A DNA stretch of 29,078 nucleotides from Heterotrichella gracilis (lineage: Eukaryota > Sar > Xanthophyceae > Tribonematales > Xanthonemataceae). The stretch lies in assembly GCA_032358255.1 (NCBI GenBank), contig JAULBX010028427.1, positions 1 through 29,078 of the forward strand. Reading direction: 5' to 3'. The translations under genes and the position numbers were made by a program. This document shows, in pieces, positions 10,210-20,200 of the stretch. A model generated the notes under the pieces. The model saw nothing but the letters and a program-made list of their open reading frames with translations. It searched no databases and was not told the DNA's origin. Position 1 is the stretch's first letter. The number at the start of each line of letters is the position of its first letter.

Positions 10210-12905
10210 TCACTGAAGCTCCGCCAGGTTGTGCTCCAGCACCTCCTTCAGGGGCTGCGCCACAGCCACCGCATCAATGTGGGCTGTGGTGACCAGGTAC
10301 ACCCGCGAGAAGCAGGCCGCAACATAGGGGCACACCACGGTCTGCATGGCTCGGCAGCTGGCCACAAACAGGGGCAGCTCGGACTCGTTCAGCACGCGGG
10401 TGGCGCTGTAGTGCACCACGATGGCAACAGCCTGCTCCAGCGCTTTCTGCACAGCACACACGGCAGCCTGAGTGGCTGAAGCTGCTACCACCTCTGTCCC
10501 AACAGTAAGTAAGGAAGTAAGTATTTGCTTTCCAGCTTCGAAGCCAGGTTAGCATGTCTGGGTATGCCTCACCCCAGTCCTAGAGCCAAGGCTTAACTGA
10601 CACTCTTTCAAGTCCCAACAGTGGGTTGGTATTATACTGGTATGCACTCCCATGGTCAGAGTACCACCACGGTATTGACCCCTATGAGTACCAATGCTAT
10701 TTCAAACACATTAATTATTGTGCAGGTCATGCTCGACACAACATGCACCTCATGACGAGGTAGCTCGCAGCGCCTGGACAAGACCTAAAGGCACATGCAC
10801 GCACTTGCACAATGCTGCCCAGCGGTTGCGATAGCGACAGCGGCGCGCAGTGGCGCAGCTCGTTGAAAGCGCTGAGCAGCCCGTTGGTCAGAATGGCCAG
10901 TGGCGGGTACTCCATGAGCGCATACGGCGGGGCCATGTCCTCATGCCCCTCCTTGTCCCACCCCTCCTGCATTGTAAAATTTTATTGTGATTAGAATATA
11001 AAGATAACGTAGGAAAATTAATAATTTCTTGGATGCAGTAAGTCCATGCATTGGAAGAAATTGCTGTATCCAACCGACATGGTGCATGACGATGCAGCCC
11101 TGCACCAATGCACACATGTGCCAATCCTTGATCGCAAGCGCATCACGCCATCTGCAAAGCTACAAGGGTCCAGCGACACTGACCTGTGTGCTGGCTGCAC
11201 GCATGCGCCCCGCCATGGACGGTAGCGTTACCCACTTGTGTGTCTCCAGCACCAGCGAGAATGTATCCACCGCATGCTGGACCGCCTTGGAGAACAGGTT
11301 GACCACACACGACTCAAACACAGGGGGCAGCAGGCCGCGGAAGTCCAGCCCCACGCGACCCAGGGACATGCCTGCAGGGTGCATGAGAAGCCTTTACAAC
11401 ACAGTGGGTAAACCTTGTCATGAGGGTGATTTCCTTTCCCGCTTGGAAGAGTACCTTGTGTCCATACATCACCTGGCAGGCAATTACCATAACCTGGTGC
11501 ATTGAAAAGGAACGCAGTGCAGCACAGCCATGCAGTGCAAGAACCACTGGGCCACGGCAGGGGACGGACTGCTTCGCCCATCCATGCTGCTGTTTAGGGT
11601 ATAGGGTTTCGGCATGCTGCTCCACCCACCGCAGTACATGCAGTGCTCCAGTACCGACACCAGGCTGCCTCCCTCAGATATCTTGGGCAGGTGCTTCTGC
11701 AGCTCAGTGAGGTACAGCGACAGGCGGTGCTGCGCCCAGGAGTAGAGGATACCCCCGTCCTTCAGCTGAGCCTCCTGAACAAAACCAAAGCACAAAATTT
11801 GGTGATCGCGGTCACAAATTCATACAGCGCATAGAGATAGCCCCTGGCAAGTTGGGTATTTCCAGCTTTGAGACTTACAACACGCCAATCTGGCAGTGCT
11901 GCTGGGACGCATTGGAAAGTACCCAGCAGTCATGCAATCTGAGGGTCAAGTGCAGTGGTACCCATGCCACCTGGGACAGCAGCGCACCTGTGAGGAGGTG
12001 TCATCCGAGAAGATTGCCCTGTACTGCATGATGATGTCAAACAGGTGCAGGCGGTGCAGGTCAGTGAGACGCTTGAGGTACTCATATGCATTTCCCTCCT
12101 CCAGCTCGTCCACCAGCTCTGACAGCCACTCCTCTCTACAGTGCAGGAACCGTAGCCGCAGGTCGCGCTCCGAGAACGCCGCCAGCCGCCGCAGGTAGCC
12201 GATCACCCGTAGGCACTCTGGCAGCTGGATGCTGGACTTGAGCTTTTGGAGCAGCTGCTGCAGCATGGCCTTGGAGATGGCGTTCACCTCCCCCAGCAGG
12301 TTCTTGACAGCGGCCATGTCTTGGTGCAGGTAGGCCAGCTTGCTGACAAACGCCCTGAGGTCGAGCGCCTCGTCGTAGTTGCCGTTCCTGACACACGTGT
12401 CCATGAGCTGGGGCACCTCTAGGAGCTCGAGCAGCGCAGCATGGTTGCTGTGCAGGAGCTTGTTGGAGGTGCGTTTGCTCAGGATGCCAGTGGCGCCTTC
12501 AGTGAACTTGGTGCACACATCCCCCAGGGCTGCCATGTCCACAGACAGGGTTTCCAGGTTCTCTGCCACCGACTGGATCTCTGCTGATATCTGATCCAGG
12601 CAGTCTGCGGTGTCGATGAAGGCATGGTAGTGCGCCACAGCTGATTCCTGCGCTTCCCCTCGCAAATGATCCTGATCAGCTTTCAAAAGCTCTGGCTCCT
12701 TGCTTAGCCGCTCCAAGCTGTAAGATAGGAGCTCTGAAAAGTAGGCATCTTCTTGTTCGTTGGCGTTCAACCCAGCCGAGTCCAGTATGTTGGCAGCGGG
12801 GCCAAGACTGCTCTTGCTGGTCAGCGTCTGTTTTCTGAACGCTGGGTTGCTTGCCCGGCCATATGGGGTGCCTGATGGGCTGTCGTGGAACGCGGATGTG
12901 GCCAT
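10210..12905 (-). CDS. COG8: Conserved oligomeric Golgi complex subunit 8
   Basis: A 549-aa subunit of the COG tethering complex, which retains Golgi glycosylation enzymes through intra-Golgi retrograde vesicle traffic; COG8 sits in lobe B. Exons: 12905-11988, 11774-11630, 11371-11184, 10966-10805, 10446-10210; phases agree. Diagnostic Dor1-family stretches are [20 protein letters not shown] early, [35 protein letters not shown], then [19 protein letters not shown] and QYRAIFSDD near the end of exon 1. Later come [16 protein letters not shown] in exon 3 and [19 protein letters not shown] in exon 4. Plant COG8 is about 570 aa, so this is full length. Start ATG 12905 (MATSAFHD) is followed by the usual disordered leader. 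The last exon has two in-frame acceptors, ending at 10446 or 10467 (7 extra residues); alignment with plant COG8 from memory favours 10446. Exon 1 is 918 bases without an intron, long for this window. Confidence 0.95.
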
Positions 12906-13023
12906 GGTGTCTGATTCAAAGGCACAAGGCCAGAACCCTTGAGCCCTGTACCCGAGCCTGTGCAGGAGCATAATGGTAAGGGATCTGGGCTGGACAACAA
13001 ACAGGCTCCAGGAGCATGCCGGG

Positions 13024-13040
13024 ACAGGTTCAAACCCTGT
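13024..13040 (+). other. tRNA T-arm / B-box-like hairpin
   Basis: ACAGG-TTCAAAC-CCTGT forms a perfect 5-bp stem with a 7-base TTCAAAC loop and contains GGTTCAAACCC, which matches the pol III B-box. An A-box-like word (AGCATAATGG) lies about 60 bases upstream, but I could not fold an acceptor stem, D-stem or anticodon stem, so this is not called a tRNA. It lies about 120 bases upstream of the COG8 start codon, on the opposite strand. Confidence 0.4.
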
Positions 13041-13689
13041 AAGAGTACAGCCAACAACGGTTGTTACAACCTGCTGCTTGCACATCATGACTTGGGTCAC
13101 CCCCCATGATTCCATATGCATGCATTGCCTACTTAGGTGGCAAACATTCCTAGGCGCAAGGAAGCTTACCTCAAGGGCACCACCGTCCTTGACACCCTTT
13201 CCTGCAAACTAACACTGCGTGACTGCCACTGTCAGGGAACTAAAACCCTTATCATGTTTGTGAGGTAACACTGGGATGCCCATCTGTGTTGTACTCAAGC
13301 AGTCGAACGTTTGCACACAATAAAAAGAAATGTGACTTTAGGGTGCAACAATGGGAAGGTGAGAGCACACTCAGGACAGAACTCCCAACCAAAGGGGTTA
13401 CGAGGCGTGGATCTGGAGTCTTTCAGAGTGCGGTTACGCACGCTATACAACCTCTCAGAGAGCCAACAGCTGTTATCACGGCACCAATCAATATGCAATA
13501 GGCGTGCTGAAACCTTTAATTCAACGTCGTTGGCTGCACGACCTTGAATAGCTCTTGCATGATGCATGCAATTAAGAGGATTTTGTTAAAACTATTACTC
13601 TTCTTGACAGTTGAAAGTTTCTACGGCACAATGATTGCTACAACAACCGCTGCGACGCCACTGCTATACTCCAAATCCTGCATAATAAT

Positions 13690-13742
13690 TGGTACCGATT
13701 GCCAACGTAGTTTGCTGCAGTGGCCACTTACAATCGGTGCCA
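13690..13742. repeat. 12-bp inverted repeat with 29-base loop
   Basis: TGGTACCGATTG (13690-13701) pairs with CAATCGGTGCCA (13731-13742), with one G-T wobble. It lies in the gene-poor stretch between COG8 and the membrane-protein gene. It may be a hairpin in an unrecognised transcript or chance; there is no element body around it. Confidence 0.45.
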
Positions 13743-15146
13743 GTGAACTTTCCATTGACGGAGGCTGATCTTGCAATGGTTTTGGCGCGACATGCAAAGT
13801 GAACTCGCAAATACTCCCGTGGTGTGCAACCGCCGCACAGTGTAGGCAACCCAAAAGGTGTTGATGGGTAGTTCTTTCTGTTGTACCGCCTTCGTTTCGT
13901 GGTCCACCACGTCGCAACTGGTCCTTCCCACACATATGCAAACAGTGTAATAGCCCAGTGGGTTGACTTCCGAGAGGGGACAGGCAAGCATAAGGCAGAA
14001 CAGGCTGCACTTCACTGCAACAGCCACGTACTTATTTTTAACGCAATGCAGCGGGGATTGGGTGCGGGATATGGTGTTTTACCCAAAGGTCAGCCCGTGA
14101 GACTACTACCTGCTTACGTTCCCCCTGCCGTCATGCTAGTGCAGTTGGTGAATGGCTGTGACGTGCAGGGCTGCTGGCTCCAACGATGGAGAACACATCG
14201 TCAAAGCTCTACATACCTAGAAGACATGGCGTGGATAAGGTAACCCGATCTGACTTGCTGGCGACTGCATAGGGCACTGTCACCATCAGCGCTTGGCGCC
14301 ACAACAACTTCGCCCATTAAATCAGCAGCTGGTATCGATACAACAGAGTTTCTGCTTCAAGACCAACAATCAAAGTTCAAAATAGTTATCTCTTTCGCTA
14401 CTTACCAATATGTGGTTCTGCATTTGCAGGCGCTGAGGCGTGTACCCCTACAGCCTAGAGCTATCCACGCTTCTCGAGCAGGACAAGGACTATCCTACCG
14501 TTTCAAAAACCCTATCAGCCAACCAAACATGATCTTTGGTGCACAAGGTAAAGGCACAAGCCGTTGGCATGCAACTCTAAAGTGCTGCACCTGTTGCACC
14601 ATGTTGACTGCACCCCTCAACAAATCATGGTGCGTTTGCTGCTGGTAAGAACTGCTGTCAACAAGCTTCAATGCTTCCTTAGGGATCATGCATTTCATGA
14701 CAACCATTATGCGTGGGCATGCACTGATGGTGCATACACACCCCCTGTAGGATGCATGGGGCAGGTGTGCTCCACACATGGTGCACACACATGTGGTGCT
14801 AGGTGCTGGACCACAGCACCCACATCTCACACACTCTACATCCAAGGGGCGACTCTGATAAACTGAAGTTGTTGGGCAGGTCATGGGGGTGGCCACTTGG
14901 CATCAGCAGCAACAAGGCTGGGCCGTTCTGCCAACACAGCGCTCGAGGGCTGGCAACGAGATCAGCAACTGGATGGGCAATGCCTTGCCATGCTTACGTC
15001 CTCTGAGGTATGCCTAACATCGATTCATTGCAATGCACGCCAGTGGGGTTGTGAGGACGAACGTTGCCCCTGCCATCTGTAAATCACGCAATTTAATTCT
15101 ATGCGAATGTTTTCGGGTTGATGACACCCGTTACTGCCCTTTGCAG

Positions 15147-16259
15147 ATGCCATCGGCTGGACGCCATGGGATGCACTTTTCATCAGCTGTGGCACCACCC
15201 CCACCTGTGAGCAAGGTCCACAACTGGGGCCTCAAGTCGTGGGTGGTGGTAGTGCTGGTGGCCATGGCGATCGCGCGTGCAGCTGGTTGGCTCATCATGC
15301 GCTTCAAGGTAGGTACCAGAGGCAGTGAAGCCCAAACAGCGCCATCTGTGGATTTAGCAAGCACTTGCATATGATACCAGCTATTTTCCAGCGGTGTCAA
15401 TCCATTTCTGTTCTGTTGCACTGCAAGTTGCAATAGTATGCAAGCATGTGCAGGACACAATTTTAATGGTTGTGAGAGTGAGCAACATTTCATTGTGCAG
15501 GGCCAAAGCAATACTCGGCAGAAGATCCTAGCCAGCAGCTATCAAAACAGCAGCAAACCCCCAACCAGGCAATTTGCTTCAATCCAGAAAACCAGCACCG
15601 GGTCGCCCAGTTTGCAACAAGCCAGGGAAAGCCAACAATCAGCAGCCGTGAGCTCGTGCTTGGACCGCCTGAAAAGGCGCCAGCCCAGCCAGCATCCCAT
15701 GGAGGCAGTAAACAGCATGAGTGGCGCCACACCGTCCATGGCTTCCCTTGCTTCCTTGGGGGAGGCAGAGGCACCAGCAACCGGACAGCAGCCAAGCCCG
15801 CCAATGCTGGACCCATCACATGCACATGCTGCCCTCACCAGCATGGTCAATGCAGTGCCAAATGGTGCCATCTCAATGGAACCAACCAGGAGACAAGCCT
15901 TCAGCGCCACACCATCGGGCAGGATTGCTGTCAGGAGCATGAACAACGCTGTCCCAATAAACATGCACTCACCCCAGGCAATCAATCCCCGCATGGATCT
16001 CAGGAGGCTGCAGACCAGCAATGGGCCTGTGGAATGCACAGCAACGCGGCTGCCTGCTTTTCCAATGCCTCCCAGGGAGGAGTATGGCAGGGCTGCAGAG
16101 GGGAGGAAGGGTTTTGCGGTCAAGCAGCTGGCGAGGGGGAGTACAGCAGCCGTAAAGGGCCAGGGGAGTGGCTCCTGGCGCACCACTGCCAGTGGTGCAG
16201 AGTCGGCTGAGCTGAGGCACAGCCAGATGGGCTCTGTGAGGCGGGCTGCCATTGCATGA
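15147..16259 (+). CDS. Single-pass membrane protein of unknown function (two exons)
   Basis: I do not recognise this protein. Exon 1 is 15147-15308 (54 codons) with donor AAG|GTAGGT. Exon 2 is 15501-16259 (252 codons plus TGA) after acceptor TTGTGCAG, phase 0 to phase 0, giving 306 aa. The N-terminus has PPPP and then a single hydrophobic helix, about residues 32-51 (SWVVVVLVAMAIARAAGWLI), flanked by Lys and Arg. The remainder is Ser-, Gln-, Ala-, Asn- and Met-rich, positively charged and probably disordered, with repeated Arg-Ser or Arg-Arg patches. ATG 15147 directly follows CTTTGCAG, which is itself a good acceptor, so this exon may be internal and the true start upstream. The long antisense open frame over exon 2 is a composition effect. 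The splice join and continuous open frame support a real gene; no homology does. Confidence 0.55.
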
Positions 16260-17293
16260 AGCTGCAGCAGCCAGGCATTGCAAGGAAAATGCCAATTTGG
16301 TGCATCCCGTCAGAGCATGACGTAACTTTCATTCCTGAAAGCGTTATCCAGATAACCCGCAAAGTATGCAGCATGGGCTTCCATATTAGATTGCTTTTGG
16401 AAACATTGGGGGGTCTGCAGGATGGTGGTGGTTATGAACGAGCACGATTTTTAGCATATACATGCATACGCACATACTGAGTAAAGTACATCGATTTGTT
16501 TCCAGGTGTTTAAGTAGCAATATGCCACAGGATTTAGCCTATAGTAGCTACTACTAATGTAGATATCAGAGACCAATGCACGCACACCGATGGAATCACC
16601 ATGCTGTGGTTCAGACTAAACACTCTTGCCTTCGGAAGTTTCAGTGCTGTGCCAATGGCATGTTTTTCTTTGGTGGCAACAGTTGCTGAAGCCTTCAAGT
16701 TTAGGAAAGGAAAGGAAAGGAAGGAAAGGAAAGGAAAGGAAAGGGGACGCACAAAGGCGGAGTTCAGGGGCCACTGGCTCGCACCAGGGCACCGACCAGG
16801 CAGAACGGCCGGTCAAGCACAGGTTCAAGTTTAGACTAGTGCAATTTAGTGGCCAGAATCTGACTCTTGCTGAGCCTGACTACTCTAGCATAAGGTATGC
16901 AATAGAGGTCAAACTTGAGATCTCGAACAACAGTGACTCACAACAGTCGGACTATATATGGATATACGCATAGTATGCGTGTAATCATTAGCACAACTAA
17001 AGACATGGGAGCAGTATTTCAATAATATGACCAAAGGACGTGGCCAGGATCCCACATCTGCTGCAGCTTATACACTACAGCTGACAAAAGAACAAACCAA
17101 GAAATTGAGAAACAAAATGGGACAACATCAAATCGAATTTCGCACTTCAAAAAACGTTATTTGTTTTTGAGCATTCAGCTATTTAGTAAAGGCTAGCCCA
17201 GCTGCGCACACCATGGGGCAACATAACATGTGGCAAATTGCAATCGTTGGTGTGCAATGTTCACAGCCTGGGTTAGAAACTAGGCAGCGCGTC
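16260..17293. other. Intergenic region between convergent genes
   Basis: This holds the 3' flanks of the plus-strand membrane-protein gene and the minus-strand ABCG24/28-like gene. No coding region is supported. The main feature is the GGAAA microsatellite at 16703-16745. The part from about 16980 to 17180 is A-rich. Confidence 0.5.
16703..16745 (+). repeat. (GGAAA)n microsatellite
   Basis: About 8 units of AGGAA/GGAAA, interrupted once by a shortened GGAA unit, ending in AAGGGG. This is a pure purine tract on the plus strand. It lies in intergenic DNA and should be length-polymorphic. Confidence 0.85.
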
Positions 17294-20200
17294 CTACACC
17301 TTGTCCTGCGCTGCTGCCATCGGCGCGCCACCAACGGCCTTGGAGCTGTCCGCTGCCGCTGCTGCTGCCGCCGCAACCTTGTGCAGTGTTTTTCTGCGTT
17401 GGTGCATTGACTTCCTGAGCTTGGCCAGTGTCACAAGCTCCCACACGCTCTTGACCAGGGAGCGGATTGGGCTTCTGTTGGACTCGTTCTGGAACACCTT
17501 CAGCCCGATACAAGTGAGAATCCGCAGCGCAATGCCTTGCGCCAGCAGGATGCAAAGGTTCCTCATGACATACCCATCACAGTAGCTGTTGAGGTCCAGC
17601 GAGACCTGTGGGAATGGGTCCTGACCAGCCATGGTGGAGTTTGCAGCTGGGTCCAGGAGACTGGATGTGGTGTCCAGCCCGCAGTAGCCCATATTCAGCA
17701 TGATCGTCCTCAGCTGGGGTGCCAGGTAGCTGGGGTATTGCTTATATTCCCAAATGCTTAAAGCTTCTACAGCCCACCGGTTGTAGCTGATACCTGCACA
17801 GTGGGCAATGGAGAAGGGTCATTGAGCTGCGGCACTCCGCACATTGCGTTCCATGAACCTTTGCATGGCGGTTTGCGTCGAACACATGGTGCGTACTGCA
17901 TCCTTGCCAACAAAAACATGTCATGCATGCAAAGCCTGATGTGTCATTGGTTGTTGCAAGATGGATGTTGGCAAAGGGACTGCCTGCAAACGCACCTGTG
18001 ATTATCTTCAAGGGGCTTGAAATGTCCCTGTACTTGGGGCTGACTCCATTGATGAAGCCACCAACGATCATGCACACTGCAACTGCTGCCACAAGCGAGT
18101 TGGCTGGGTCAAGGGTCACTGACAATAGCAGCCCGATGCCAGATGTCACCCATGTGACCATGAGTGCCACAATGTAGAAGTTACAGAAGGGCATGGTGGG
18201 CATGGTGAGGGTGTAGTACATGGCAGTGAAGATGGCAGGCTGCACCATGACGTCGACCAGTTGGACGGTGGCGTGCGCCATGAAGTAAGGGAAGGTCCTC
18301 AGCCCTACAAATGCAAGGGGGTTGATGGTCAGAAATGCATCAGATTGCAAGTTGATTTTAGAGCGGTGTAAGTCACTAAATCCATAAGCATAATGGAATA
18401 CTGATGTTGACTCGAGATATTATATCAATCAAGATGTAAGGATTATAATGGGGGAATGATGATGATAAAATGCATTTGCATGGCTATAATGATTTGCAAC
18501 ATGAGGCTCCTTGACTGAGCTTACCTGATGCCTTCTCTCTCCAGAAGATGACCCTGTCCTTCCCAAACACATGCAGTGCGCTGGCCACGCTGATGACACC
18601 CAGTGTCAAAAAGGCAAGCACCACATTTGGCGGAACCCTTGACAGATCCCACCCGGAACCTTGCACAGATCCTGCACAGCAAGGTCCAAAGCGAGTCAGA
18701 GCACCCCCGTGATCAGATCACAAGACTGCAGACCAAATGCGCTACAAGCAGTCACCATGAGCTGTACCTAGGGGTTCAATCTAAATAGATAATAATAGCG
18801 CGGGCATGCATACTCAATTTTCCAGGTGAATTGCGCAGCATCAAGACCTGGTGGTGTTACTGCGCTGCATCTGATGCTGATGACTAACGTGAGGATGCAT
18901 CACAAGGTGTCAACAAGACAGGACAGCCACGATGACCTATTCACCATGGACATTCCCCTTGGTGTGCAGCTTACCTGTGATCAGCCCAGCAATCACCAAG
19001 AGGAGGAGGTCGACAAACTTGTTGCTGCTGGCCCTCACCCACTTGATGCTGGCCCGTTGCAGCACAAACCAGAACTGCTGGGAGATGGTGGGCACAAGGC
19101 GGTATGCTGCTGGGTAGGACCAGCCCCTCCCCTCATAGCCTGACGCTTCAGCCTGCTGCTCCGGTGCAATGCAAATGGAGGCTTCTGAAGAGGCAATGAC
19201 GCTGCACGTGGTCCTGCCGCTGCTGGCATTTGTCATGGGGGTCTGCAGAGTGCTGGCTGTGCTGGCTGCACTCACCAGTGACTCCTTCCGCTCCATGTCC
19301 TCGACAGTGCTCTTGAACGTCACAGCACGTTTGACTTCGGCAGCCATCTTTGGGGTTGATCCAGCCCTACAATATAATTCAATCATCAGATGTCATAAAC
19401 CATCGATGTGTAATGCTTAGCTGTTCTGTGTGGCCATTCCTGAGATTGACCAGGTTGACAGGAAAAGCAAGCTAAACTTGACTATCATCCCTGTTGATCA
19501 TACCTGCCAGCTGCTTCATTTTGCTGCTTCCTCACTGAATCTGCATGGCGAGGCGTTTCACATACTTGTTTCTCGTCCACCTTGGCTCCAGTTGCATGCT
19601 CGCTCCCCTCAGTGAGGGTGCTTTCAGTGGCAAGTGCATTTTCAAGGATGAACTGTTCAATTGAGAACACCCTGTAAGGGACGGAAAGGGGAGAGTAAGA
19701 CGCAACTCAAGACATGCAGCAGGCATTTTGTAAGCATGCGTTTTATTTTAAAATGGTTGCAATTGTGATAAGTCACCTGTACAATGTGTCACTGCGGTTG
19801 ACGGGTGTGCGTGCAGGCTGGCCGCCACATCGCACATACTGCAGGAACTCTTCTTTGCTGACGTGACCTGTTGCAAACAACCAAGGAGGGAAGTTGTCAG
19901 TGCACTGATCACCAAATGTGCATTGAGAGTGAACCTCTTATCTTCAAATGCAACAAAAAAGAGAAGAGCGCTCTCTGACCTCTGTGTGCATCCCCAAGGG
20001 GAATGCAGTGCCCTTGAATGCAGGCGTATGAAAAGCAATGCCCCGGTATGAAGTGCCTTAAAACATAGCGGGCTGGTGTGTAGCTCACCAGTTTTCATGT
20101 AGTCTAGCTCATCGACGATGACCTTGAGCTCTTTCTTGGTAGGCTGGAACCCCATTGAATCCAGATAGTCTTTGAGCTCGCTGACAGTCAGCTTGCCATC

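Larger units (their letters stand above)
12906..15146. other. Long stretch without a convincing gene
   Basis: This divergent region holds the COG8 promoter and 5' UTR (left) and the upstream region of the membrane-protein gene (right). I checked both strands and found no recognisable protein. A Pro-rich plus-strand frame from ATG 14046 (MQRGLGAGYGVLPKG) has a possible phase-0 donor (TTG|GTGAAT) and could be an upstream exon of the gene at 15147, but nothing supports it beyond phase. Structures seen are a T-arm-like hairpin at 13024-13040 and an inverted repeat at 13690-13742. The A+T content looks higher than in the exons. Confidence 0.45.

Noticed and set aside
12971..13048. Possible tRNA gene upstream of COG8
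   Set aside because: Only the T-arm folds. The bases after it (AAGAGTA) have no pairing partner at the expected 5' position and no D-stem or anticodon stem forms.
12906..13121. N-terminal extension of COG8
   Set aside because: The extra residues contain the T-arm-like DNA and are Cys/Trp-rich, unlike COG8; the family-like leader starts at ATG 12905.
14495..14896. Cys-rich minus-strand frame
   Set aside because: The Cys, His and Thr content comes from repeated TGCA/GTGC words; there is no splice context and no recognisable zinc motif spacing.
15542..16252. Long open frame antisense to the membrane-protein gene
   Set aside because: It mirrors a Ser/Gln/Ala-rich coding exon; the sense strand has the matching splice sites and the continuous spliced frame.
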